A DNA stretch of 64,000 nucleotides from Mesorhizobium qingshengii (GTDB lineage: Bacteria > Pseudomonadota > Alphaproteobacteria > Rhizobiales > Rhizobiaceae): positions 310,001 through 374,000 of the forward strand of contig NZ_JAPFQA010000001.1 in assembly GCF_027563465.1 (NCBI RefSeq), in the 5' to 3' direction. Below are positions 55,064-63,402 of this stretch, piece by piece (the first letter of the stretch is position 1; each line of letters starts with the position of its first letter). The notes under the pieces were generated by a model, which saw only the letters and a program-made list of their open reading frames with translations, made no database searches and was not told the DNA's origin. A program made the translations under genes and the position numbers.

Positions 55064-56509
55064 ATGCATGAGAAAGAGAAAGACCTCATTGACGCCTTCC
55101 TGCGCGGACAAGTCGACCGTCGCGGGCTGATCAAGGGACTGGGTGCGATGGGCCTTGCCGCCGGTACCGCCGGCATGCTGCTCAATCTGGGCCAGACCCG
55201 CGCGCTTGCCGCGGACTTCGACTGGAAGGCGCACAAGGGCAAGACCATCAAGCTCTTGCTCAACAAGCACCCTTACGCCGACGCGATGATCGCCGATCTC
55301 GAGAACTTCAAGCAGCTGACCGGCATGAACGTCGTCTATGACGTGTTCCCGGAAGACGTCTATTTCGACAAGGTCACCGCGGCGCTATCGGCGAGCTCGC
55401 CCGAATATGATGCCTTCATGACCGGCGCCTACATGACCTGGACCTATGGTCCGGCCGGCTGGATCACCGACCTCAACGAATGGATCAAGGACCCGGCCAA
55501 GACCAACCCGAACTATGCCTGGGACGACTTCCTGCCCGGCGTCAGGAATTCCTGTGCCTGGAATGGCAAGCCGGGCGGCGCGCTCGGTTCGGACGACGCC
55601 AAGCAGTGGTGCATTCCGTGGGGCTTTGAGCAGAACAACATCACCTACAACAAGGCCATGTTCGACAAGGCCGGCGTCACCATTCCCGGCAACATGGACG
55701 AGATGGTTGCCGCGGCGGCCAAGCTCACCAAGGATGTCGGTGGCGGCGTCTACGGTATCGGCGTGCGTGGCTCGCGCTCCTGGGCGACGATCCATCCAGG
55801 CTTCCTGTCGGCCTATGCCAACTTTGACCAGAAGGATCTCAATGTCTCGGCTGACGGCAAATTGTCGGCCGCGATGAACACCGCCCAGTCCAAGGCTTTC
55901 CACAAGCAGTGGGTTCAGATGATCCAGGAGAGCGGCCCCAAGGACTGGTCGACCTACACATGGTATCAGGTCGGCACCGATCTCGGCGCCGGCGCCTCGG
56001 CGATGATCTTCGACGCCGATATCCTCGGCTACTTCATGAATGGCGGCGACAACAAGATGGCCGGCAAGCTCGCCTTTGCAAGCTTCAAGGCCAATCCGGC
56101 AGCCAAGGCGGCGACGCCCAACATCTGGATCTGGTCGCTGGCAATGTCCAATTTCTCGAAGGACAAGGACGCCACCTGGTACTTCATGCAATGGGCCTCC
56201 GGTCCGGAGCACGGGCTGTTCGGCGCCACCAAGATGGACTTCGTCAATCCGGTCCGCCAGTCGGTCTGGAAGGACGAGATGTTCCGCGACAAGCTGAACA
56301 AGAGCTATCCGGGCTATGTCGAGATGTTCGACGCCTCGGCGCCGGGCGCCAGCATCAAGTTCACGGCGCAGCCGCTGTTCTTCGATCTCACCACCGAATG
56401 GGCGGCGACGCTGCAGAAGATGGTGGCCAAGGAAGTGCCGGTCGACGAGGGCCTCGACAAGCTGGCCGAGAGCATCGACGGCCAGCTCAAGGAAGCCGGC
56501 CTCGGCTAG
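55064..56509 (+). CDS. ABC transporter substrate-binding protein (polyol/sugar, CUT1-linked)
   Basis: This 481-residue solute-binding protein has a twin-arginine-type leader (DRRGLIKGLGAMGLAAG near residues 18-35). The mature part contains KTIKLLLNKHPYADAM, DAFMTGAYMTWTYGPAGWI and IPWGFEQNNITYNKAMFDKAG, and ends near NGQ-type family 1 sequence. GGAGGAGAAGACGAA precedes the ATG. Order and regulator match the mpt polyol transporter described for erythritol, adonitol and arabitol in rhizobia, though the exact cargo is not proved. Confidence 0.9.
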   Translation: MHEKEKDLIDAFLRGQVDRRGLIKGLGAMGLAAGTAGMLLNLGQTRALAADFDWKAHKGKTIKLLLNKHPYADAMIADLENFKQLTGMNVVYDVFPEDVYFDKVTAALSASSPEYDAFMTGAYMTWTYGPAGWITDLNEWIKDPAKTNPNYAWDDFLPGVRNSCAWNGKPGGALGSDDAKQWCIPWGFEQNNITYNKAMFDKAGVTIPGNMDEMVAAAAKLTKDVGGGVYGIGVRGSRSWATIHPGFLSAYANFDQKDLNVSADGKLSAAMNTAQSKAFHKQWVQMIQESGPKDWSTYTWYQVGTDLGAGASAMIFDADILGYFMNGGDNKMAGKLAFASFKANPAAKAATPNIWIWSLAMSNFSKDKDATWYFMQWASGPEHGLFGATKMDFVNPVRQSVWKDEMFRDKLNKSYPGYVEMFDASAPGASIKFTAQPLFFDLTTEWAATLQKMVAKEVPVDEGLDKLAESIDGQLKEAGLG

Positions 56510-56583
56510 GCCAAGGCCCAGGGACTGGCTCGCTGCGGCAGGCCAGTCCCGACCCGACTTTCGCGTCTGCGACGCGGCGCCTG

Positions 56584-56633
56584 GAGCATCGGACCCAAAA
56601 GTGGAATCCGGTTTTGGGAAAAAACCGATGCTC
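56584..56633. repeat. RIME-like palindromic repeat
   Basis: It has perfect 9-base ends, GAGCATCGG (56584) and CCGATGCTC (56625-56633), with inner CCCAAAA/TTTTGGG arms. It sits in the 210-base gap between the binding-protein and permease genes, so it lies inside the operon and may act as a stem-loop setting differential expression of the binding protein. Confidence 0.75.
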
Positions 56634-56719
56634 GAAAAAGTGCCGCCAATTCGCCCACCGGCCGCCCGGCTCCCTTGGGCGGCCGGCCGGGCGAAGCAAC
56701 AGGGATCATGGAGCAGCGG

Positions 56720-57643
56720 ATGACTGCCGCAACAACACAAAGGGCCGGGCCGTCCGGCTTCAGGATCAGCAAGAGGGTATTGCCCTACGTGCTCAGCCTG
56801 CCGGCCTTGCTGGTCTGCATTGGCATCCTCATCCCGTTCCTGACCTCGGTCGTCTATTCGTTCCAGCGCTACCGTCTGAGCCAGCCCTGGGCACGGCAGT
56901 TCAACTGGGGCGACAACTACATCTCCTTCTTCACCGACCCGAAGTTCTGGAACACGCTCAAGGTCTCGCTGCTCTATGCGGGAACCACGGTCGTGCTGGA
57001 GCTGCTTCTCGGTCTCGCCATCGCCATGCTGCTGCAGAAGCGCTCGACGCTGAACAATTTCATCTCGATCATGCTGTTGATGCCGCTGATGACGGCGCCG
57101 GCGCTGGCCGCGCTGATGTGGAAGCTGATGACCAATCCCGGCTTCGGTGTGCTGAGTTATCTCGCGAGCCTGATCGGGCTGCAGGACTTCCGCTGGGCCT
57201 CGTCGCCGTCGACGGCGCTCTTCACCGTCGTGCTCGTCGACATCTGGGTCTACACGCCCTTCATCATGATCCTCCTGCTCGCCGGCCTGCGCAGCCTGCC
57301 GACGCAGCCTTTCGAGGCCGCGGCACTCGATGGCGTGCCGAGGAGCTTCGTGTTCTTCCGCATCACCTTGCCGATGCTGACGCCCTACATACTGACGGCG
57401 ACGCTGTTCCGCCTGCTCGACTCCATCCAGCAGTTCGACATCATCTACGCGATGACGCAGGGCGGGCCTGGCGATACGCTGACCGTGTTCCAGGTCGAGG
57501 CCTACCTCAACTTCTTCCAGTCGACCAATGTCGGCCGCTCGGCGGCGCTGATGATCATCCTGTGGGCGATCACCTATTTCCTCTCCAACATCTTCATCAA
57601 GAACTGGCTGCGGCTGCGCGAACGCGCCCGCGGCCAGGCATAG
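56720..57643 (+). CDS. ABC transporter permease (CUT1, MalF-like)
   Basis: This 307-residue permease has the coupling motif FEAAALDGVPRSFVFFRITLPML near residues 198-220 and about six membrane segments. ATG 56720 (GGAG six bases upstream) is preferred over ATG 56708. The cargo should be that of the binding protein at 55064. Confidence 0.92.
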   Translation: MTAATTQRAGPSGFRISKRVLPYVLSLPALLVCIGILIPFLTSVVYSFQRYRLSQPWARQFNWGDNYISFFTDPKFWNTLKVSLLYAGTTVVLELLLGLAIAMLLQKRSTLNNFISIMLLMPLMTAPALAALMWKLMTNPGFGVLSYLASLIGLQDFRWASSPSTALFTVVLVDIWVYTPFIMILLLAGLRSLPTQPFEAAALDGVPRSFVFFRITLPMLTPYILTATLFRLLDSIQQFDIIYAMTQGGPGDTLTVFQVEAYLNFFQSTNVGRSAALMIILWAITYFLSNIFIKNWLRLRERARGQA

Positions 57644-57652
57644 GAGGCGGAC

Positions 57653-58510
57653 ATGGAACACACCTCCTTGCTCGAACGCATCCTGCGCGGCGTGGCACTG
57701 ACGCTGGTCGTGATCTTCTTCATGTTCCCGATCGCCTGGATCTTCATGATGTCGTTCCAGACCAACGAGACCATCCTGCGCATTCCGCCGCAGTTGATCT
57801 TCGAGCCGACGCTGGCCAACTACACCGCGCTGATTACCGGCAAGCTGGTGACGGCGGCCGGCACGCTCGACATCGCCTTCATGCGCAATCTCTGGAATTC
57901 GGTGTTCCTGTCGGTCACCTCGGTTGCCGTGTCGCTGCTGCTCGGCGTCCCGGCGGCCTACGCCTTCGCGCGGCACAAGTTCCGCGGTTCGGAGGACATC
58001 GCCTTCACGCTGCTGTCGTTCAAGTTCGCGCCGGCGCTGCTGGTGCTCCTGCCGCTCACCCTCTATTTCCAGAAGCTTGGATTGGCCAACACCTATATCG
58101 GGCTGATCTGGGTCTACCAGCTGATCTGCCTGCCACTGATCCTGTGGATCGTGCGCGGCTATTTCGAGGACATTCCGGCCGACATCGAATATGCCTATCG
58201 CATCGGCGGCCATTCCTGGTTCGCCACCTTCCGCAAGATCGCGCTGCCGCTTGCCGGCCCGGGCATCGCCGCCGCCGGCTTGCTCGCCTTCATCTTTGCC
58301 TGGAACAACTTCGTCTTCGCGCTGGTGTTGGCCTCGGCCGACAAGCAGCCGGTGACGGTCGGAGCGCTCGCCTTCATCACCTCCTCGGGCATCCAGTATG
58401 GCCAGATTTCGGCGGCCATCGTGTTGTCGATCACGCCGACGCTGGCGCTCGCCCTTTATGCGCAGCGCTATCTTGTCGAAGGTCTGTCGCTCGGCGCGGT
58501 GAAAGGATAG
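57653..58510 (+). CDS. ABC transporter permease (CUT1, MalG-like)
   Basis: This 285-residue permease has the coupling region EDIPADIEYAYRIGGHSWFATFRKIALPL. Here the usual EAA..DG motif is replaced by EYAYRIGG, consistent with a divergent partner ATPase. GGAGG lies before the ATG. The C-terminal YAQRYLVEGLSLGAVKG is MalG-like. Confidence 0.92.
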   Translation: MEHTSLLERILRGVALTLVVIFFMFPIAWIFMMSFQTNETILRIPPQLIFEPTLANYTALITGKLVTAAGTLDIAFMRNLWNSVFLSVTSVAVSLLLGVPAAYAFARHKFRGSEDIAFTLLSFKFAPALLVLLPLTLYFQKLGLANTYIGLIWVYQLICLPLILWIVRGYFEDIPADIEYAYRIGGHSWFATFRKIALPLAGPGIAAAGLLAFIFAWNNFVFALVLASADKQPVTVGALAFITSSGIQYGQISAAIVLSITPTLALALYAQRYLVEGLSLGAVKG

Positions 58511-58512
58511 AA

Positions 58513-59631
58513 ATGGCCAGCCTCGAACTCAGAAAAATCGTCAAGCGCTACAAGAGCCAGACCGTTCTCGACAATCTGTCCCTGACCGTCGCCGATGGCG
58601 AGACCCTCGTCCTGTTCGGTCCGTCCGGCGCCGGCAAGACGGTGCTGCTCAGGCTCGTCGCCGGCGTCATCGATCCGGATGAGGGAAAGATATTCATCGG
58701 CGGTGACGACATGACCGATGTCGACGCGGAGTTCCGCGGCATCGGCATGGCTTTCCAGAATTTCGCCTTGTTTCCGCATATGACCGCGTTCGACAACATC
58801 GCGACGCCGCTGGAAGCCAAGCGATCATCGCAAGGCGCGATCAAGGCCGGCGTCGAGAGCGTCGCCAAGCTGTTGAAGATCGCCCATGTGCTCAGCCACA
58901 AGCCGCGCGCGCTCTCCAACGGCCAGAAGCAGCGCACGGCACTTGCCCGCGCGCTGGTCGGCTCGCCGCCGCTTCTCCTGCTCGACGACCCCTTGCGCAA
59001 TGTCGACGCCAAGCTGCGCTTCGAGATGCGCCTCGAACTGCCGAGGCTGCTCGCCGATCGCGGCGCCACCGTCGTCTACGTCACCCAGGACTACAAGGAA
59101 GCCATGGCGCTCGGCGACCGCATCGCGGTGATGTCGCAAGGCGTTATCAGGCAGCTTGGCACGCCCGAGCAGATCTATCGCGAGCCGGCCAATATTGAGA
59201 TCGCAAGGCTGTTCGGCGACCCCACCATCAACCTGCTCGACGTCAAGCCCGCGCGGGATAGTAGGGGGATTTATGTCGGCCTGTCCAACGTCCAGGTCCA
59301 TCTGGCCGGCGCCTACGAGACGGCGGTTGGCCGCGACTGCGTGATCGGCCTGCGGCCGGAGGCGCTGAGCTTCGTCGAGGAGGGCGCGCCCGGCGCCATT
59401 CCGGTGACGGTCGAGGCCGAGACGCCGCTCAACGAAAAGATCGTCACGCTGGTGCGCACCGTGCGCGGCCGTGAAATCCTGGTCTCGCGGCCGGCCGGAA
59501 CGCCGGGCCGCAGCGAGGGCAAGGCCCACATCTCCGTCGACGGCAAGAGCGCCTTGCTGTTCGACCACGCGAGCGGCGAGCGTATCGGTTCCAAGAACGT
59601 CGTCAGTTTGCGCAACGGAGAAGCGGCATGA
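58513..59631 (+). CDS. ABC ATPase A with degenerate catalytic residues
   Basis: This 372-residue CUT1-type ATPase has Walker A GPSGAGKT (36-43), Q-loop Gln82 (MAFQNFALFPH), signature LSNGQ (134-138) and a MalK-like TOBE domain. Two catalytic positions deviate. Walker B ends LLLLDDP, so the base Glu is Asp159, and the switch His is Gln192 (VYVTQDYKEA). It cannot be a fully canonical hydrolase. It overlaps ATPase B by ATGA, so the two are co-translated and probably form a heterodimer. Confidence 0.9.
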   Translation: MASLELRKIVKRYKSQTVLDNLSLTVADGETLVLFGPSGAGKTVLLRLVAGVIDPDEGKIFIGGDDMTDVDAEFRGIGMAFQNFALFPHMTAFDNIATPLEAKRSSQGAIKAGVESVAKLLKIAHVLSHKPRALSNGQKQRTALARALVGSPPLLLLDDPLRNVDAKLRFEMRLELPRLLADRGATVVYVTQDYKEAMALGDRIAVMSQGVIRQLGTPEQIYREPANIEIARLFGDPTINLLDVKPARDSRGIYVGLSNVQVHLAGAYETAVGRDCVIGLRPEALSFVEEGAPGAIPVTVEAETPLNEKIVTLVRTVRGREILVSRPAGTPGRSEGKAHISVDGKSALLFDHASGERIGSKNVVSLRNGEAA

Positions 59632-60752
59632 GCCCGAGCGCACTTACCATTTCCGGCGTCGACAAGTTCTATGGCCCGATCGACCGGGGCGTTCACGCCG
59701 TCAAGGACCTGACGATGGAAATCGGCAAGGGCGAGATCGTGGCGCTGCTCGGCTCGTCTGGCTGCGGCAAGACCTCGACGCTGCGCATGATCGCGGGCTT
59801 CGAGGAGGTCTCGCGGGGCGCGATCTCGGTTGGCGGCCGCCAGGTGCACACCTTGCCGCCGGTCAGGCGCAACGTGGCGATGGCGTTCGAGGGCTATTCG
59901 CTCTATCCGCCGTTGACCGTGCGCGAGAACATGGCGTTCGCGCTCAAGGCAGCGAGGTTGCCGAAGAGCGAGGTCGATGCCAAGGTCGCCAGCATCGCCA
60001 AGCTGCTCGAGATCGAGGATATACTGGAGCGCTACCCCAGCTCCATCTCCGGCGGTCAGCAGCAACGCGCCAGCCTCGGCCGGGCGCTGATCCGCGAGGC
60101 GGACCTGCATCTGCTGGACGAGCCGATGGGTCAGCTCGAACCGCAGCTGCGCGCCGTGCTGCGCGGCCGCATCAAGCACTTCATCAAGGAGCGCGGCCTG
60201 ACCGCGATCCTGGTCACCCACGACCAGACCGAGGCCAATGCGCTTGCCGACCGCATCGCGGTGATGGAGGGCGGCGTGCTGCAGCAGTTCGACACATCAG
60301 ACAGGATCAAGGAGCGCCCCGCGAACCTGTTCACCGGCACCTTTGTCGGCGAGCCGCCGATGAACGTCTTCGAGGCCTATGTCGGCGTGGCCGCCGGCCG
60401 CATTAATTTGCGGCTGCCGGATGGGCTGTCGCTCGACTACGACAAGGATGCTTTCAGCGCTCCGGTTCGCGACCAGCTGCTCAGCCGCGAACGGGTCGTC
60501 ATCGGCATCAGGCCCTACGCGGTGCGGCGCTCGAAGGAGGGTGTTCCGGCCAGGGTCTCGGCCAATCAATGGCTTGGCGACCAGACCCACATAGCTGCGG
60601 ACTTTGCCGGCGGCTCGCTGGTTCTGGTCGAACATGATCGCACCCGTCTGGATCTGGGTGCGCCTATCAATGTCAGCATCGATCCGAAGAACCTTCACGT
60701 CTTCGACCAGGCGAGCGGCAAGGCCATCTCGCACGGCATGGAGCTTGCGTGA
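59628..60752 (+). CDS. ABC ATPase B, canonical Walker B and H-loop but altered Q-loop
   Basis: This 374-residue CUT1-type ATPase has Walker A GSSGCGKT (42-49), signature ISGGQQQR, Walker B LLDEPMGQLEP with Glu165, and His198 in VTHDQTEANALAD. The Q-loop Gln is Glu88 (MAFEGYSLYPP), and the D-loop reads GQLEP instead of SNLDA. Paired with ATPase A, one composite site would hold B's Glu and His with A's signature, and the other would be degenerate. The TOBE domain follows from about residue 285. Rhizobial glycerol and polyol importers are known with two ATPase genes. Confidence 0.9.
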   Translation: MSPSALTISGVDKFYGPIDRGVHAVKDLTMEIGKGEIVALLGSSGCGKTSTLRMIAGFEEVSRGAISVGGRQVHTLPPVRRNVAMAFEGYSLYPPLTVRENMAFALKAARLPKSEVDAKVASIAKLLEIEDILERYPSSISGGQQQRASLGRALIREADLHLLDEPMGQLEPQLRAVLRGRIKHFIKERGLTAILVTHDQTEANALADRIAVMEGGVLQQFDTSDRIKERPANLFTGTFVGEPPMNVFEAYVGVAAGRINLRLPDGLSLDYDKDAFSAPVRDQLLSRERVVIGIRPYAVRRSKEGVPARVSANQWLGDQTHIAADFAGGSLVLVEHDRTRLDLGAPINVSIDPKNLHVFDQASGKAISHGMELA

Positions 60753-62305
60753 TGCGGGACATCCTGATCGGCCTCGACGCCGGCACCTCCGTCATCAAGT
60801 CGATCGCCTTCGACACCACTGGCCGGCAGATTGCCGCCGCCGCGCTGCCGAACCACTACGAGACGCTGCCGGGCGGTGGCGCCGAACAGGATTTGGCGCG
60901 CACATGGAGCGATGCCGCCGCGACCTTGCGCCAGCTCGCCGACAAGGTGCCCGACCTCGCCAACCGAACCGTCGCGATCGCTGTCACCGGGCAAGGCGAC
61001 GGCACCTGGCTGATCGACGGCAAGGGCGAGCCGGTGGCGAAAGGCTGGCTCTGGCTCGACGCGCGCGCCGCCGCTGTCGTCGAGGAGATCCGCGCGCGGC
61101 CCGAGGACCGGCTCCGCTTTGAAAGGACAGGCACCGGGCTTGCCGCCTGCCAGCAGGGCTCGCAGTTTGTGTTCATGAAGCGCAACATGCCTGCGATGCT
61201 GGCCAAGGCCGCGACGGCCTTCCATTGCAAGGACTGGCTCTATTTCAAACTGACCGGCGAACGCGCAACCGATCCATCGGAGGGAACCTTCACCTTCGGT
61301 GATTTCCACACCCGGGACTATTGCGATGACGTGCTCGACGTGCTCGGCGTCGCCGATCTCAGGCATCTGCTGCCGCCGATCGTCGACGGCACCAGGCACA
61401 GCACCGGCCTGTCGCAGGCAGCGGCCGATGCCACCGGGATGCTTGCCGGGACTCCGGTGGTGCTTGGTTATGTCGACGTCGTCTGCACCGCGCTCGGCGC
61501 CGGCCTTCTGGATCGCAAGCGCAAGCCCGGTTGCTCGATCATCGGCTCCACCGGCATGCATATGCGGCTGGCCGAGACCCCGGACGACGTGCAGCTCAAC
61601 CAGGCGGCAACCGGCTACACGATGGCGATGCCGGCGCCAGGTGTGTTTGCGCAGATGCAGTCGAACATGGCGGCGACGCTCAACATCGACTGGGTGCTTG
61701 GGCTGGCCTCCGGAATTCTCGCCTCGCAAGGCATCACCCGCAGCAATGGCGAGATGATCGCGCTGGTCGACGCGTGGATAGCGGCCTCGCAGCCGGCTTC
61801 GCTGCTCTATCAGCCCTACGTGTCCGAGGCCGGTGAGCGCGGGCCGTTCGTCGATGCCAATGCCAGGGCGGGGTTCGTCGGCATTTCCTCGCGGCACGGC
61901 TATGCCGACCTCGTCCGCGCCGTCTTCGAGGGGCTGGCCTTCGCGGCGCGCGATTGCTACGCCGCCATGGGGCCGCTGCCGCGTGAAGTTCGCTTGACCG
62001 GTGGCGCCGCCCGAAGCTCGGCGCTGCGCAAGATCCTTGGCGCAGCGGTCGGCGCCGACATTCGCACGAGCGAGCGCGAGGAGGCCGGTGCCGCGGGTGC
62101 GGCGATGATCGCCGCGGTCTGCGTCGGTCAATACCCATCCATGGACGATTGCGTCGGCGAATGGGTAACGCCCCTGCTTGGCGAGGCGGAGCCAAGCGAC
62201 CGGAGCCTCGCCGCGATCTACGAGAAGATGACCCCATCCTACATGTTGGCGCACGAGGCGCTGCGGCCGGTCTGGCGCTCCATGGCTGCGTCGAAGGCAA
62301 ATTGA
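60752..62305 (+). CDS. FGGY-family carbohydrate kinase (erythritol kinase EryA-like)
   Basis: This 517-residue FGGY kinase has ILIGLDAGTSVIKSIAFD at the N-terminus, AVTGQGDGTWLIDGKG near residue 87, and the C-terminal signature EVRLTGGAARSSALRKILGAAVG. Length and overall pattern match erythritol kinase EryA of Brucella and rhizobia (about 519 residues). Next to a GlpD/EryB-like dehydrogenase and a SorC regulator, polyol phosphorylation is the best reading. A GTG at 60749 is an equally possible start; both overlap the ATPase stop. Confidence 0.88.
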   Translation: MRDILIGLDAGTSVIKSIAFDTTGRQIAAAALPNHYETLPGGGAEQDLARTWSDAAATLRQLADKVPDLANRTVAIAVTGQGDGTWLIDGKGEPVAKGWLWLDARAAAVVEEIRARPEDRLRFERTGTGLAACQQGSQFVFMKRNMPAMLAKAATAFHCKDWLYFKLTGERATDPSEGTFTFGDFHTRDYCDDVLDVLGVADLRHLLPPIVDGTRHSTGLSQAAADATGMLAGTPVVLGYVDVVCTALGAGLLDRKRKPGCSIIGSTGMHMRLAETPDDVQLNQAATGYTMAMPAPGVFAQMQSNMAATLNIDWVLGLASGILASQGITRSNGEMIALVDAWIAASQPASLLYQPYVSEAGERGPFVDANARAGFVGISSRHGYADLVRAVFEGLAFAARDCYAAMGPLPREVRLTGGAARSSALRKILGAAVGADIRTSEREEAGAAGAAMIAAVCVGQYPSMDDCVGEWVTPLLGEAEPSDRSLAAIYEKMTPSYMLAHEALRPVWRSMAASKAN

Positions 62306-62315
62306 GAAGTCGAGT

Positions 62316-63356
62316 ATGCCCAGGAAAATAGCGATCATTGGCGATCATTTCATGCTTCCGGATGTGTTTCGCGCCGAAATCGAGAAGGCCGCGAGCGGCG
62401 GTCTCGACATCCGCACACTGCAGACGGCATGGCCCGACGAGCCGATGGAATTCGGCAATGCGGCGCTCGGCCTCGACAGGATCAAGGAGTATTTCGGCCA
62501 CCCCGACGAGATCGTCGATTTCATCGGCGATGCCGAAATCCTCGTCACCCAGCTTGCTCCGCTGTCGGATGGCATGATGCGGCGCCTGCCGGCGCTCAAG
62601 CTGGTCGCGGTATCGCGCGGCGGCCCGATCAACATCGACATGGGCGCGGCCAGGACTCACGGCATTACCGTGGTCAATGTGCCTGGCCGTAACGCGACCG
62701 CCGTGGCAGAGTTCACCATCGGCGCCATCCTTGCCGAGACGCGGCTGATCCGGGTCGGCCACGAAGCGCTGCGCAGGGGAGAATGGCGCGGCGATCTCTA
62801 CCGGGCCGACCGCACCGGCCGCGAACTCAGCGAAATGACCGTCGGCGTCATCGGCTATGGCAATATCGGCACGAAAGTGGTCCGTCTGCTGCGCGCCTTC
62901 GGCTGCCACGTCCTCGTTTGCGATCCTTATGTGCAGTTGAGCGCCGACGACCGCAATGCCGGCGTCGAGCTCGTCGCGCTGGACGATCTCCTGTCCCGTT
63001 CCGATGTGGTCACGCTGCATCCCCGGGTGACCGAGGAGACGCGTGGCATGATCGGCAAGGACACCATCGCGCGGATGAAGCCGGGGGTAATTCTCATCAA
63101 CACCGCGCGGGGACCGCTGGTCGACTATGACGCGCTCTACGAGGCGCTTGTTTCGGGACAGATCGCCAGCGCCATGCTGGAGACCTTCGCGGTCGAGCCC
63201 GTGCCCGCCGAATGGCCCTTGCTGCAGCTTCCCAACGTGACGCTGACGCCGCATATCGCCGGCGCCTCGGTGCGCACCGTGACCTATGCCGCCGAGCAGG
63301 CCGCCGAAGAGGTGCGCCGCTATATCGCCGGCCTGCCTCCGGTCAATCCGTGCTGA
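62316..63356 (+). CDS. D-isomer-specific 2-hydroxyacid dehydrogenase
   Basis: This 346-residue NAD-dependent dehydrogenase has the Rossmann motif GVIGYGNIGTKVVRLLRAF near residue 180. The catalytic Arg is in AVSRGGPINID or LINTARGPLVDYDAL, the Glu in FAVEPVPAEWPLL and the His in TPHIAGAS. It reduces or oxidises a 2-keto/2-hydroxy acid, as in phosphoglycerate or erythronate-4-phosphate dehydrogenases. It sits between a kinase and a GlpD-family gene, which is not standard for erythritol loci, so it may mark a different or branched polyol pathway. Confidence 0.9.
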   Translation: MPRKIAIIGDHFMLPDVFRAEIEKAASGGLDIRTLQTAWPDEPMEFGNAALGLDRIKEYFGHPDEIVDFIGDAEILVTQLAPLSDGMMRRLPALKLVAVSRGGPINIDMGAARTHGITVVNVPGRNATAVAEFTIGAILAETRLIRVGHEALRRGEWRGDLYRADRTGRELSEMTVGVIGYGNIGTKVVRLLRAFGCHVLVCDPYVQLSADDRNAGVELVALDDLLSRSDVVTLHPRVTEETRGMIGKDTIARMKPGVILINTARGPLVDYDALYEALVSGQIASAMLETFAVEPVPAEWPLLQLPNVTLTPHIAGASVRTVTYAAEQAAEEVRRYIAGLPPVNPC

Positions 63357-63402
63357 AAGCGGCAGCCATGACCCACGAATTCGGCATCGAGGCCACGGCA
63401 GG

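Noticed and set aside
55385..58213. Very long open frame on the minus strand (942 codons)
   Set aside because: It lies antisense to clear binding-protein and permease genes; its His/Arg/Asp-rich composition is typical of antisense frames in GC-rich DNA.
55909..58512. Upstream extension of the ATPase A frame (1240 codons in total)
   Set aside because: The part before 58513 overlaps the binding protein and both permeases in another frame; the ATPase starts at 58513.
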